Shown here: positions 1-8,400 of the stretch, piece by piece
How the letters are laid out: every line of letters starts with the position of its first letter
Position numbering within the stretch: the stretch's first letter is position 1
Made by a program: the position numbers and the translations under genes
Origin: a virus
DNA: 35,005 bases
Reading direction: 5' to 3' (one strand)
Virus record (IMG/VR): IMGVR_UViG_3300033145_001664
Span: 1 to 35,005 of that record
Notes under the pieces: generated by a model
What the model was told of the DNA's origin: nothing
Databases searched by the model: none
The model's input: the letters and a program-made list of their open reading frames with translations, nothing else

Positions 1-1
1 T

Positions 2-2386
2 GTTCTTCAAACAAGAATGAATTTACATAAATTAAAAGAGATTAGTAAATGTGAACATTTTGATGTTGTTTTAGCTTTAAATATTATTCATCATTTTAAA
101 ACTGAAGAGGTTGCGGAAGCATGTGAAGTCTTTAGAAAACTCGGGGATAATTTGATAGTAGAAACTCCTCCATCAGACGACTATGGATCTTGCGGTCAAG
201 AGAATTTAACAGAGATCTTAGATTACTTTATTGGAAACATAAAAAGAAGAAAAGGTACGATACTTGGGGAGTTTGAACGTCACACAAGTAAAACAAATAG
301 TGCTATTGTTTGGTGTAAAACTAAAAAAGAAGAGTTGGAGTGGCCTTATTACGAATACGAAAAATTATTTGACAGAAAGGATGTAGATGTTGATAGGTTG
401 AAGAATCGAGGTGTTGATGGATCTAAATCTATAGTAGAATCAGATTTCAACTCAAAGAAATTTAGAAATCCAAGAAAGACAGAAGTATTAGATTGGATTC
501 CCGGAATTAATCTACATACCTTTATTAATTTAAATGGAATTTATCCAAATGTTTCTCATCTTATAAAGAAATTAGAAACTAGAAATATATTGGGTGATTA
601 TAAATGGGATGATTCAAATAAAGATATTATGTCTCATAATTTTATATTGAATGGAAGTAATTTACATATAATTGATTTTGATGATAATTTAATAGTAGGA
701 AGCGGTGCTCCAAATGATCAACTACAACTAGAACTAACTATCAATGAAATAAAAAAATATTATCCTTATATTGATGATAGACCTGAAGAAGAAAAAATAA
801 AGATCAATCTTGGTTGTGGTAATGATATTAAACCTGGTTATATAAATATTGATAGATATAACAACACAGGGAAAGTTGATATGAGCTGTGATATTAGTAA
901 GTTACCTTTTGACGATAAAACAGTTGACGAAATATTTACATCTCATGTGTTTGAACATATTGGTATAATGGATATGTATGGTGTCATAACTGAATGGAGA
1001 AGGGTGTTGAAAGATAATGGGGTCCTTATGTTATATTTGCCTGACCTTGAGCATGAAGTAAAAATATGGTTAAATACTTCAGACAATAAAAAGTGGTTAG
1101 ATGTACATAGAATATTTGGATCTCAAACACATCCAGGTAATACACATTTTTGTGGGTTTAATACTGGAAGTCTTAAATCATTTCTTGAGGGTTTTAATTT
1201 TCATATTGAACATATTGGCATTGGAGATAGAGGGATGGGGCATGAGATTCAATGCGTTGCTATTAAATTATCTGATGCTGTAATTATACCTGCTTCCTAT
1301 TCTTGTCATTTTGTTGGTGGCCCAATTATAGATATTCAAGGTGATGCAAATGATAAGGGTTATTATGCAGTTGATTTTCTAGATCCGGATAATGATGCGA
1401 GCGTACATCAAACAACAATGAGTATTAATACTTGGACCAGACCATTTAGAAAATACTTTACAAACTGGTTGGTTAAGGTTAGACGAAATGGAGTACCAGT
1501 ATTTGAACACAAGTTTAATTTAAAAGGAAAAAATGTTTTAATTAATTTTGATACTAGATCAATCGGAGATACATTAGCATGGATTCCTTACGCTGATTTA
1601 TTTAGGCAGAAACATGAATGTAATGTTATAGTATCAACCTTTCATAACAACTTATTTAAAGGACACCCAACATACAATCATTTAAAGTTTATTGAACCAG
1701 GAAGTAGAGAAGAGAATCTATATGCATCATATTCAGTTGGATGTTACGATGAAGACCTGAATAAGAATCTTGTTAATTGGAGAACCGTTCCACTTCAACG
1801 AGTATGTTCCGATACATTAGGATTAAAATATAACGAGATCATTCCAGACCTTGCAATTACTCCAGGTGCTAGACCAATTAAAGAAAAGTATGTAACCATT
1901 TCTGAATGGTCAACTTTTCAATGTAAGCACTGGAATTATGAAGGTGGGTGGCAACAAATTATTGATTGGTTTAATGATAATGGGTATAAGGTGATGGTTA
2001 TCTCAAAAGAAAAAACCAATTTGAAAAATATTATTGATATGACTAATCAATCCATGAAGAATACAATAACAAATATTTATAATAGTGAAATGTTTCTAGG
2101 AGTTAGTGCTGGTCCATCATGGATTGCATGGGCATTAAGAAAACCTGTTGTTATGATCTCAGGATACAGCCATGCATTTGGTGAGTTTAAAACTAACATT
2201 GAAAGAATTATAAATGAAGATGTTTGCCATGGATGCTTTAATGATCTTGATAATGTATTCGATAGAGGCGACTGGAATTGGTGTCCAAGACATAAAGGAA
2301 CTCCCAGACAGTATGAGTGTACAAAATCAATTACTCCAGAAAGAGTAATTAAATCAATAGAAAATATCATAACGAATATTATATAA
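2..2386 (+). CDS. Multidomain methyltransferase / kinase-like / TibC-like heptosyltransferase, 5' end outside window
   Basis: Probably transfers a sugar, and perhaps methyl or phosphate groups, onto phage or host glycans or proteins. The frame is open to base 2 and the first visible residues are already inside a methyltransferase fold (FDVVLALNIIHHF), so the gene starts upstream; the ATG at 17 is probably internal. Numbering from that ATG: end of a first class I methyltransferase (1-105); a kinase-like stretch (about 140-225) with D203-x4-N208 and D220-F-D222, like an APH catalytic loop; a second SAM methyltransferase with LGCGND (265-270) and NIDRY (277-281); then a C-terminal half (about 420-789) like the autotransporter O-heptosyltransferases (TibC family), with SIGDTLAWIPY (515-525) and four cysteines C737-x2-C740-x15-C756-x11-C768 like the iron-binding set. 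The heptosyltransferase assignment is strongest; the kinase-like one is tentative. It lies directly upstream of surface-protein genes. Confidence 0.75.
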   Translation, partial: VLQTRMNLHKLKEISKCEHFDVVLALNIIHHFKTEEVAEACEVFRKLGDNLIVETPPSDDYGSCGQENLTEILDYFIGNIKRRKGTILGEFERHTSKTNSAIVWCKTKKEELEWPYYEYEKLFDRKDVDVDRLKNRGVDGSKSIVESDFNSKKFRNPRKTEVLDWIPGINLHTFINLNGIYPNVSHLIKKLETRNILGDYKWDDSNKDIMSHNFILNGSNLHIIDFDDNLIVGSGAPNDQLQLELTINEIKKYYPYIDDRPEEEKIKINLGCGNDIKPGYINIDRYNNTGKVDMSCDISKLPFDDKTVDEIFTSHVFEHIGIMDMYGVITEWRRVLKDNGVLMLYLPDLEHEVKIWLNTSDNKKWLDVHRIFGSQTHPGNTHFCGFNTGSLKSFLEGFNFHIEHIGIGDRGMGHEIQCVAIKLSDAVIIPASYSCHFVGGPIIDIQGDANDKGYYAVDFLDPDNDASVHQTTMSINTWTRPFRKYFTNWLVKVRRNGVPVFEHKFNLKGKNVLINFDTRSIGDTLAWIPYADLFRQKHECNVIVSTFHNNLFKGHPTYNHLKFIEPGSREENLYASYSVGCYDEDLNKNLVNWRTVPLQRVCSDTLGLKYNEIIPDLAITPGARPIKEKYVTISEWSTFQCKHWNYEGGWQQIIDWFNDNGYKVMVISKEKTNLKNIIDMTNQSMKNTITNIYNSEMFLGVSAGPSWIAWALRKPVVMISGYSHAFGEFKTNIERIINEDVCHGCFNDLDNVFDRGDWNWCPRHKGTPRQYECTKSITPERVIKSIENIITNII

Positions 2387-2389
2387 GGT

Positions 2390-2406
2390 TAGAACAAAAT
2401 ATAAAT
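2390..2406 (+). promoter_or_regulatory. TTAGAACAAA motif, copy 1
   Basis: Reads TTAGAACAAAATATAAA. It starts 4 bases after the stop of the transferase gene and 75 bases before the next start codon. It is flanked by GGTTA / TAACC, which could pair around it. One of nine intergenic copies; candidate phage promoter or RNA element. Confidence 0.5.
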
Positions 2407-2431
2407 TGTATAACCGAGATGTGGTGTTATT

Positions 2432-2448
2432 TAGAACAAAATAATAAT
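2432..2448 (+). promoter_or_regulatory. TTAGAACAAA motif, copy 2
   Basis: Reads TTAGAACAAAATAATAA, 33 bases before the ATG at 2465. Two copies in one 78-base gap is unique in this window. Confidence 0.5.
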
Positions 2449-2464
2449 AGTACGGGAGTCGAAT

Positions 2465-2680
2465 ATGATAGTATATGCAAATGGCAGGGTTGTAGCAACA
2501 GATACAGATGGAGATACTCAACCCGTTGGTGTCGTTGGTACACAACAGGATACTTTAAAAGTTGCTGATGATGAATCAAGAGGTTTGTTATTCAATGTGA
2601 TACAAGAGCTGAGAATATTAAATATGCATATGACTGATATGACTGATAATGTAATAGAAAAAGAAGATGTGGAGGTATAA
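2465..2680 (+). CDS. Small virion-associated protein (unknown)
   Basis: A 71-residue protein I do not recognise by family. The start is supported by GGGAG nine bases upstream. The N-terminal half is short-strand and polar; the C-terminal half (about 35-60, LKVADDESRGLLFNVIQELR) is an amphipathic helix of the kind often seen in small phage tail or fibre components. It is the first gene after the double motif and is followed after 5 bases by the tandem paralogue array, so it is probably co-expressed with those surface proteins. A structural role is inferred from position only. Confidence 0.55.
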   Translation: MIVYANGRVVATDTDGDTQPVGVVGTQQDTLKVADDESRGLLFNVIQELRILNMHMTDMTDNVIEKEDVEV

Positions 2681-2685
2681 AGTTT

Positions 2686-3270
2686 ATGCCAGAAATGATA
2701 AGAGATGGTATAGGAAGAGGTTATTTACTTGAAATAGATAACAATCATAAAGCTCAAACCGATGCTGTCATTCAAACAGAAGAAGCATATATAGGTGATA
2801 CATATGGAGAAGCTTATGTAATGTCGACTGGAGTATTAACTACAACATCTACAAATCCTCATGCAATGATATATTTCAAAAATTTAAATCCTGATAAAAA
2901 AATGTATGTATCCGCCTTGGTTCTTGGATGGAATGGAGGGAATGTAACTGGCGAAAAATGTGCTGTGTGGGATTATGTAGCATTTCCGGGTGATCCGGTT
3001 GCTAATTACACAGTTTCAGTTGCTGGTAATTTAAATTTAACATCTTCTAAAACAGCTCTAGCTACTATAGATATATGGGACGGAGTCGGAGAAGGCATTA
3101 CACTTGCATCTTCAGGAATCGTTGCAACATCAGTGATATTCGGTAAAGGATCATCTGACCTACTCATTTCAGGCATTCCTATCATAGGATACAATGATGC
3201 AGTTGTATTACGAGTTACAACTGAAGAGGTTGGGAAGTTTACAGGGGTTTTGAGAGTTTTTTATAAGTAA
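2686..3270 (+). CDS. Tandem paralogue 1, DGxGxG-box structural protein
   Basis: First of five consecutive genes whose products begin with the box [IL]-x-D-G-x-G-x-G...x-N/H-x-x. Here it reads IRDGIGRGYLLEIDNNHKA (residues 5-23). The remaining ~170 residues are rich in Ser, Thr, Gly and Val with alternating hydrophobics, as in beta-sandwich fibre or decoration domains. No catalytic motif is visible. GGAGG lies in the 3' end of the previous gene, so translation is probably coupled. The shared box with divergent bodies suggests a common docking segment and different exposed domains; this is inference. Confidence 0.65.
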   Translation: MPEMIRDGIGRGYLLEIDNNHKAQTDAVIQTEEAYIGDTYGEAYVMSTGVLTTTSTNPHAMIYFKNLNPDKKMYVSALVLGWNGGNVTGEKCAVWDYVAFPGDPVANYTVSVAGNLNLTSSKTALATIDIWDGVGEGITLASSGIVATSVIFGKGSSDLLISGIPIIGYNDAVVLRVTTEEVGKFTGVLRVFYK

Positions 3271-3282
3271 AGGAGAGATCAA

Positions 3283-3837
3283 ATGACAGAACAAATAACT
3301 GACGGAAAGGGCACTGGTTTTTTAGCTGGAGTTAGCAGCGAAAATAGATTAATGATTGCTGGCCCCACAACTTCAAAAGAACATCATACGAATTTTGTAT
3401 ATCAAGATGCATATAATATTATTTTTTCTGTAACTCCAGACTCAACTGCTGCTTTCTTATATATTAAAAATGAATCTACTCTTCCAATTATATGTGAAGG
3501 ATTTAATATTCGTTGTGCAAGCGATGAAATAATCAGAATTGCAATAGGAGTAGTTGGCACGCCCGTTGGCGGTTCTGATATAGTTCCTGCTAATTTATAT
3601 GCGGGAAGTGCTAAAAGAGCTATAGGTACTTTTCAACAAGGTACTGCTATTACAGGGATAACTAATGGGACTATAATTGGGAATTATTATATAGCAGGAA
3701 GTAATGATAGTAAGTTTATTAATTTTGATGCTGATATTATTATACCACAAAATCAATCAATGATATTTACAGCATTAACAGGCTCTATATCTATAAGTGG
3801 ATTTTTAGTTATGTGGCATGACCATGGAGGAGGATAA
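3283..3837 (+). CDS. Tandem paralogue 2, DGxGxG-box structural protein
   Basis: Product of 184 residues starting MTEQITDGKGTGFLAGVSS followed by ENRL, the best match to the shared box together with paralogue 3. The body is beta-rich, with a stretch (about 55-75: AAFLYIKNESTLPIICEGF) that aligns in position with IYFKNLNPDKKMYVSALVL of paralogue 1 and ILHITNTDPEKDLTVSYMR of paralogue 3, so the similarity reaches beyond the box. An AAGGAGAGATCAA leader precedes the ATG. Probable virion surface or fibre component; exact role unknown. Confidence 0.65.
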   Translation: MTEQITDGKGTGFLAGVSSENRLMIAGPTTSKEHHTNFVYQDAYNIIFSVTPDSTAAFLYIKNESTLPIICEGFNIRCASDEIIRIAIGVVGTPVGGSDIVPANLYAGSAKRAIGTFQQGTAITGITNGTIIGNYYIAGSNDSKFINFDADIIIPQNQSMIFTALTGSISISGFLVMWHDHGGG

Positions 3838-3840
3838 CTA

Positions 3841-4419
3841 ATGGCTTTTCAACTTGAAGATGGAACAGGCACAGGAAACAGGGCAACTGTAGATAATGAA
3901 AATCGGTTATTAACTACAGCGATTGCTCATGAACTTCAGCATCACATATCGTTTTATAATGGCCAGGTATATCAAGTTATAGGAGACTATAATCTTACTA
4001 GCTCTGGAACCAAAACAATATTACACATTACCAATACTGATCCTGAAAAAGATCTAACTGTATCATATATGCGTATTCAATATCCAGATAACACTTCTGT
4101 AATAGATATAGACACTTATTTTCAATTGGGTTTTGGAAGAGAATATGTCTCTAATGGATCTATTGTTACTCCAGTTAATATGAATAATACATCTGGAAAT
4201 GATGCAGTGGTTGAATGTCATGATAGTAATCCAATATTGTCTGGGTCATTTGCTGAAATAGATCGTTGGTATTGTGATAAATCAATGATGACTTTTAATA
4301 AGCATGGTTCGTTAGTTTTAGGATTGGGCGACTCACTGGAATGGCGTTTAGTAACCGATCAAACTTCTGGACTTGCATATGTTCGAGTTACAATGATGAT
4401 GATGGATAAACCTTTATAG
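3841..4419 (+). CDS. Tandem paralogue 3, DGxGxG-box structural protein
   Basis: Product of 192 residues starting MAFQLEDGTGTGNRATVDN then ENRL. Only 3 bases separate it from paralogue 2; its GGAGGA site lies inside the end of that gene. The region after the box contains ELQHHISFYNGQVYQV, which corresponds to ESEQNGNAYVWTTT in paralogue 4 and EEAYIGDTYGEAYVM in paralogue 1: each has 'NG/YG-x-x-Y' before the first predicted strand. No enzyme motif is seen. Likely a fibre or decoration protein. Confidence 0.65.
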   Translation: MAFQLEDGTGTGNRATVDNENRLLTTAIAHELQHHISFYNGQVYQVIGDYNLTSSGTKTILHITNTDPEKDLTVSYMRIQYPDNTSVIDIDTYFQLGFGREYVSNGSIVTPVNMNNTSGNDAVVECHDSNPILSGSFAEIDRWYCDKSMMTFNKHGSLVLGLGDSLEWRLVTDQTSGLAYVRVTMMMMDKPL

Positions 4420-4441
4420 ATATATTAGCGGAGGATAGACA

Positions 4442-4987
4442 ATGGGGTTTCAAATAGAAGATGGAACAGGTAGGGGACATAGAGTACAAGTAACAAATAA
4501 AAATATGTTACGCACATATTCTACTACTAAGACTGAAGTTGCATATGAATCAGAACAGAATGGTAATGCATATGTATGGACTACTACACAGAATTGGGGT
4601 GCTGATAAAAATATAATTTGGCTACGAAACGATTCAGCCAGTTATGATTTACATATAGAACGAATTGTTATTTCTTGTCCTGCTGCTTGTATGGTACAGA
4701 TTTTTGTTGGCGAGGGAAGTACAGTAGGAGGAGTTGAAGTTATAGGTACAAACTTGAATCGTGGTAGTGGGAATCAGGCAAATGTTACCTGTAGGCATAC
4801 TAATACTAATGTTGATGGCGGAACTGGTATGACACTATTAGGGACTATGTATGCACCTCCAACGTCAATGGCTGGCATTTCATTTATTGGTGCATTAAGA
4901 CTCACTCTCAATACCGAAGTTGCAGTAAATTTTATTACAGATGTTGATTTATCTTCTGTAAATATAATGGGTTACTTTCATAGGTAG
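4442..4987 (+). CDS. Tandem paralogue 4, DGxGxG-box structural protein
   Basis: Product of 181 residues starting MGFQIEDGTGRGHRVQVTN, nearly the same first eight residues as paralogue 3 (MAFQLEDG), then diverging. It contains an IIWLRNDSASYDLHIERIV stretch (about 60-78) matching the 'x-x-x-I-x-N-x-(S/T/D)' strand of the other paralogues. A strong GCGGAGGAT site precedes the ATG at a good distance. The pair 3/4 looks like the most recent duplication. Probable virion surface protein. Confidence 0.65.
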   Translation: MGFQIEDGTGRGHRVQVTNKNMLRTYSTTKTEVAYESEQNGNAYVWTTTQNWGADKNIIWLRNDSASYDLHIERIVISCPAACMVQIFVGEGSTVGGVEVIGTNLNRGSGNQANVTCRHTNTNVDGGTGMTLLGTMYAPPTSMAGISFIGALRLTLNTEVAVNFITDVDLSSVNIMGYFHR

Positions 4988-4995
4988 AGGTTAAT

Positions 4996-6063
4996 ATGAT
5001 AAAGACAAATATCACTGACGGAACTAGAAATCAATATAAAGCAGAAGTAACAGCCGAGCATGCTTTAAAGGTTTCTACTGTTGAATATAACGTTATGAAT
5101 CATGATGTTAAATTTTTTCAGCATCCTTTATACGGTGTTGATATGAATAGAAATTTTAGTGATACTCCTGCTGAGATTATACATAATGGTACTGATTCTT
5201 CTGCGTGGACAGCTACACAAATAATCGGCACAAGTATGGTATTTGATGATACAAACAATCCCGATACAGGATCTAAGAATATATCTATTACAAACAGTAA
5301 CAACGGTGATATTGCATTATTTGATAGAGGTTCAGATATAACTATTACTAACGAAGTTGCACTTCAAGGGCGGATATATATTACATCTTTGGCTGATGCT
5401 GGTGCTAATGTTAAGTTCGTTGCATCAGACGGTCTGGTTAAAATTGGTAAAGAGAAGAAAGTATTTGACTATATTGATAAGAATATACTTGGAGTTTATC
5501 AAACATTTAATATACCAATTGCTGATCTTGAGATACAGGGGTCAACATTTGATGGTCTCCAAATGAAACTTGACAAGAACGGTTCATATATTGATTTGGA
5601 TAACATTAAGTTTACAGAAGCTGGTGTTGCGATTGGAACAACAACATTTGAATTGGTTCCTGACAAAGGAACAGACTTATATATAGATGGTTTTATACTC
5701 AATATGGCAGATGCTTATGCTGGTACAGTGGCGGATGGAACAATGCCTAGTTTGAGATATGATGGATTTCTTGGAGAAGCTGCATTATCCAGTCCTATAA
5801 TTTATCAAGTTCATGATAATGAAGATATTACACTTGTAACTACTTTTAGCCAACTTATAGATTTCATGCAATTTGGGTCACCAGAGATTAGAGCAACTGG
5901 TTCGGATGGCGTAAATTCATGGTTTACATTATATATTGCATTAAAAGCTCCTAGAGTATTACAGTCTGCCTTAAATCAAAAGCTAACCTTCATACTAAGT
6001 TCTAATTTAGCTGGTTTACTTTTCTTTAGATTTAGTGTTGATTGTCGTGTATTAATTGTATAA
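4996..6063 (+). CDS. Tandem paralogue 5 (longer), structural protein
   Basis: Longest member (355 residues). The N-terminal box is degenerate: NITDGTRNQYKAEVTAEHAL (5-24), with DG and the following A-x-V kept but the second G-x-G lost. It is followed by an insertion of about 150 residues (roughly 45-205) absent from the shorter paralogues, reading like a beta-sandwich carbohydrate-binding or Ig-type domain (SSAWTATQIIGTSMVFDD... to YIDLDNIKFTEAG). From about residue 210 it returns to the fibre-like body, ending VLIV. The insertion may be a receptor- or glycan-binding module; this is a guess from composition. Confidence 0.6.
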   Translation: MIKTNITDGTRNQYKAEVTAEHALKVSTVEYNVMNHDVKFFQHPLYGVDMNRNFSDTPAEIIHNGTDSSAWTATQIIGTSMVFDDTNNPDTGSKNISITNSNNGDIALFDRGSDITITNEVALQGRIYITSLADAGANVKFVASDGLVKIGKEKKVFDYIDKNILGVYQTFNIPIADLEIQGSTFDGLQMKLDKNGSYIDLDNIKFTEAGVAIGTTTFELVPDKGTDLYIDGFILNMADAYAGTVADGTMPSLRYDGFLGEAALSSPIIYQVHDNEDITLVTTFSQLIDFMQFGSPEIRATGSDGVNSWFTLYIALKAPRVLQSALNQKLTFILSSNLAGLLFFRFSVDCRVLIV

Positions 6064-6085
6064 AACAACTTGGAGGATAATATAA

Positions 6086-6604
6086 GTGGTCGTTAATAAA
6101 GGCGAAGATATTGGGTTAACACTTCAGTTGGTCAAAAGTGATGGCCAATCTATAGAAGAAGATGCAACGGTATCTTACCAAATATTTGACTCAAGTGTGA
6201 CAGTAGAATATGTTTCTGGTTCGGCTACATTTAATATTACATCACAATCATATATTGCTACTATTGTTCCAAGTGTATCATGGATAGGTCAAGAAGTTGG
6301 GTCTTATGTTATTGTATGGAGTGTATCTAATACCGATGATGACTTTGCTCCAATTTATACAGAGGATTTACAAATAAGTATAGATAAGACTCAGATAGAT
6401 AAAATTCTTGGACTTGTTCATCAAAATATATTAATTGACCAAACAGTATATGATGAGTTTGGAAATCTAGATAATGCGAGATTGAGAATATATTCAGATT
6501 CAGCATCAGTTGGAACCACTAGTAATGTATTAGCAACATATCAGATAACATCAGAAAGTACAGAGTGTGGGCAATTTACTACATGGAAACAAGTTGAAGT
6601 ATAA
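6086..6604 (+). CDS. Ig-like virion protein, GTG start
   Basis: 172 residues, started at GTG because TGGAGGA lies 9-10 bases upstream and no in-frame ATG follows near the N-terminus. Residues 1-100 alternate strands as in an Ig-like beta-sandwich (SDGQSIEEDATVSYQIFDSS). Residues ~105-172 contain KILGLVHQNILIDQTVYDE and an RLRIYSD segment, a pattern I associate with small phage tail or fibre proteins, but I cannot name a family. It ends the surface-protein array and is followed by a motif copy that probably begins the next unit. Confidence 0.55.
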   Translation: MVVNKGEDIGLTLQLVKSDGQSIEEDATVSYQIFDSSVTVEYVSGSATFNITSQSYIATIVPSVSWIGQEVGSYVIVWSVSNTDDDFAPIYTEDLQISIDKTQIDKILGLVHQNILIDQTVYDEFGNLDNARLRIYSDSASVGTTSNVLATYQITSESTECGQFTTWKQVEV

Positions 6605-6612
6605 TAATAAAT

Positions 6613-6630
6613 TTAGAACAAACAATAAAA
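6613..6630 (+). promoter_or_regulatory. TTAGAACAAA motif, copy 3
   Basis: Reads TTAGAACAAACAATAAAA, 28 bases before the ATG at 6641. TTTA and TAAA ends could pair around a GAACAAACAA loop. Confidence 0.5.
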
Positions 6631-6640
6631 GGATAACATA

Positions 6641-6835
6641 ATGTCTATATCTATTGCAACAATGGGCAAGTTTAATGGTTGGTGTATGAAAGCTGGTGCC
6701 CCACCTTATAGACAAGACAATGAAGAAATTGTTAAACCAAGAGTAATAGTAAGTAGTGTTGAGATAGAAACTAAAGATTCTTTGGAAGATTATTTAGATA
6801 AAATAAAAGTTAAATTAATTAGTATAGATGATTAA
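6641..6835 (+). CDS. Small protein of unknown function
   Basis: 64 residues, preceded by AAAGGAT at a suitable distance. The N-terminal half (ATMGKFNGWCMKAGAPPYRQ, 6-25) is unusual in having Trp, Cys and Pro-Pro close together; the C-terminal half is a charged amphipathic helix (SLEDYLDKIKVKL). I do not recognise a family. It lies 14 bases before the scaffold-like gene and probably shares its transcript from the motif copy just upstream. Confidence 0.5.
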   Translation: MSISIATMGKFNGWCMKAGAPPYRQDNEEIVKPRVIVSSVEIETKDSLEDYLDKIKVKLISIDD

Positions 6836-6849
6836 GAGGGAGGAAACCA

Positions 6850-7608
6850 ATGTTAAAGTTAAATGTCAATCAGGAGAAACAGTTGACCTTTGAAGTCCAA
6901 CTTGGAGGCATACAGTCTGATCAAATAAAAAGTTATTTAAGAATTGAGATTGATGAAATTGAGTATGGGTTTCCTGCTGAAGTTAGGAATGAATCAATCA
7001 GTGTCAATTTACCTCCACTAAGAAGTGTAACTGCAAGGAAATTAAAAGAAGGTGACAAAGTAGAAGTTAAACTTGAAATTGTTGCTGATGGTAATTACTT
7101 AATTCCTTGGAAAGATACAATTCAACTTTCTAATCCTATGGTTATTGAAGCTAAGATTATGGATGACGATGAAGCACCTACATTTAAAACAAAGCTAGTC
7201 ACAGAGGTAACACATGAAGATGTTGAACCTGAAAATCTTACAGAGGCAGAAGATAAACTAACAGAAAAAATTGTTAGGAAGCTAGCCAAACAGCTTGCAA
7301 GAAAAAAATTAAATGAAGATGAAGCTGAAGAAATAGAAAAAGATGAAATAGAAGTTGATGCTGAATCTGATGCTGAAATAGAAGATGAAGTAGACGAATC
7401 ATGTGGCAAACCACATAACGAAGGATTCAAACCAAGTGACCTTCGTACTATAGATAAAGAGTTCGTTTATGCATATATGGAAAGAGCTGGATCAAAGAAT
7501 CCTCAAATTCAAAAAATTATTTATGAACAAGCTGAAAAAGCAGCTAAAACCTCACGACCTTTATATGTTCTAAAACAAGTTGTGAAAATATTAAAAACCA
7601 AAAAATAA
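6850..7608 (+). CDS. Scaffold-like or structural protein with acidic linker
   Basis: 252 residues. Residues 1-110 form a beta-rich domain (LTFEVQLGGI ... GFPAEVRNESISVNLPPL ... IPWKDTIQL). Residues ~125-190 are extremely acidic and helical (long runs of E, D and K). Residues ~190-252 are a basic helical tail (GFKPSDLRTIDKEFVYAYME to LKTKK). A globular head, an acidic rod and a basic tail resemble prohead core or scaffold proteins of large phages, but no prohead protease or capsid gene is in the window to support this. GGGAGGAAA precedes the ATG. The stop is followed in the same frame by a second open stretch, described separately. Confidence 0.5.
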   Translation: MLKLNVNQEKQLTFEVQLGGIQSDQIKSYLRIEIDEIEYGFPAEVRNESISVNLPPLRSVTARKLKEGDKVEVKLEIVADGNYLIPWKDTIQLSNPMVIEAKIMDDDEAPTFKTKLVTEVTHEDVEPENLTEAEDKLTEKIVRKLAKQLARKKLNEDEAEEIEKDEIEVDAESDAEIEDEVDESCGKPHNEGFKPSDLRTIDKEFVYAYMERAGSKNPQIQKIIYEQAEKAAKTSRPLYVLKQVVKILKTKK

Positions 7609-7623
7609 TATTGGAGGTTCATT

Positions 7624-7743
7624 ATTAAATCTACTTATGGATGTGTCAGATTAATTTGGAGATTAAGACGGAGACTACAATGTAAAAAAGCTCCAAAAAT
7701 AAAAGCGGAAAACATTTATTCTAAGAATCCGAAAAATATATAA
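7624..7743 (+). other. Possible mini-ORF with ATT start, or readthrough tail of the upstream gene
   Basis: In the same frame as the preceding gene, directly after its TAA (7606-7608), the sequence stays open to a TAA at 7741-7743. TTGGAGG (7611-7617) sits 6 bases before an ATT codon at 7624; no ATG, GTG or TTG lies in frame. It would encode a 39-residue strongly basic peptide (RLIWRLRRRLQCKKAPK inside). Either initiation at ATT, readthrough of the stop, or a remnant of a longer C-terminus could explain it. Chance is also possible because the stretch is short. Confidence 0.3.
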
Positions 7744-7754
7744 GGAGAGGGTTG

Positions 7755-8342
7755 ATGCCAGTATCATTTTATGTAGAAAGTTCAACCCCGCCTGTTGAAA
7801 ATCTTGAGTGGAATGAGAATTACAAAGATTCAGATATTCATCTTTATGAGGGTAACCTTAGAGCAGAACTCTGGACGGGTGCTGGAACTTTTAGTAGTGT
7901 GTTAGCTCTACCTGGAAAATCTTCTGGTAAATGGTTTGTTGAGTTAGAGGCTGCTGATATTGGTAATAGTTGTCAGATTGGATTGGCAAATAGTTTGTCT
8001 GTCGATCTTAATACATATTGTGGACTCGGCAATGATAGTTGGGGATGTGCAGCAACAAACGGAAGGGTTTACCATGACGGTGGTGATCCCGCTTATATCC
8101 CAGGTGGTTGGGATGCGTCAGATACTCCAATTGGGTTGGCTGTTGATGTAGACGCTGGTAAATTTTGGATTTCTAAAGATGGTGTATGGACAGGAGATCC
8201 AGTTGCTGGAACAGGTGAGGGCGCAAGCGGCTTGACAGGAACTTTATATCTTATGATTTCTTTTTACGCAATCGGACAGGAGTTGACAATTAATACTACA
8301 CCAACATATTCAGCACCTTCTGGTTATAGTAACTGGGCGTAG
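7755..8342 (+). CDS. SPRY-domain virion protein 1
   Basis: 195 residues. I chose the ATG at 7755 over the TTG three bases earlier because AAGGAGAGG is better spaced. The N-terminus (MPVSFYVESSTPPVENLEW) is a short lead, followed by a SPRY/B30.2-type beta-sandwich: GKWFVELEA, IGLANS, NGRVYHDG, IGLAVDVDAGKFWISKDGVW, then LTGTLYLMISFYAIGQELTIN. SPRY domains are protein-binding folds; in phages they sit on tail or fibre proteins. Its close relative follows at 8401, indicating tandem duplication. Confidence 0.75.
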   Translation: MPVSFYVESSTPPVENLEWNENYKDSDIHLYEGNLRAELWTGAGTFSSVLALPGKSSGKWFVELEAADIGNSCQIGLANSLSVDLNTYCGLGNDSWGCAATNGRVYHDGGDPAYIPGGWDASDTPIGLAVDVDAGKFWISKDGVWTGDPVAGTGEGASGLTGTLYLMISFYAIGQELTINTTPTYSAPSGYSNWA

Positions 8343-8400
8343 CTGAAATCCGGGTGGAACAAATTTTGTAGGGTTGTTTAACTAATAGGGGTAATGAATA

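Noticed and set aside
17-2386. ATG at 17 as the true start of the first gene
   Set aside because: The frame is open to base 2 and the residues right after the ATG already lie inside a methyltransferase fold, with no ribosome site before it; the gene is cut by the window edge.
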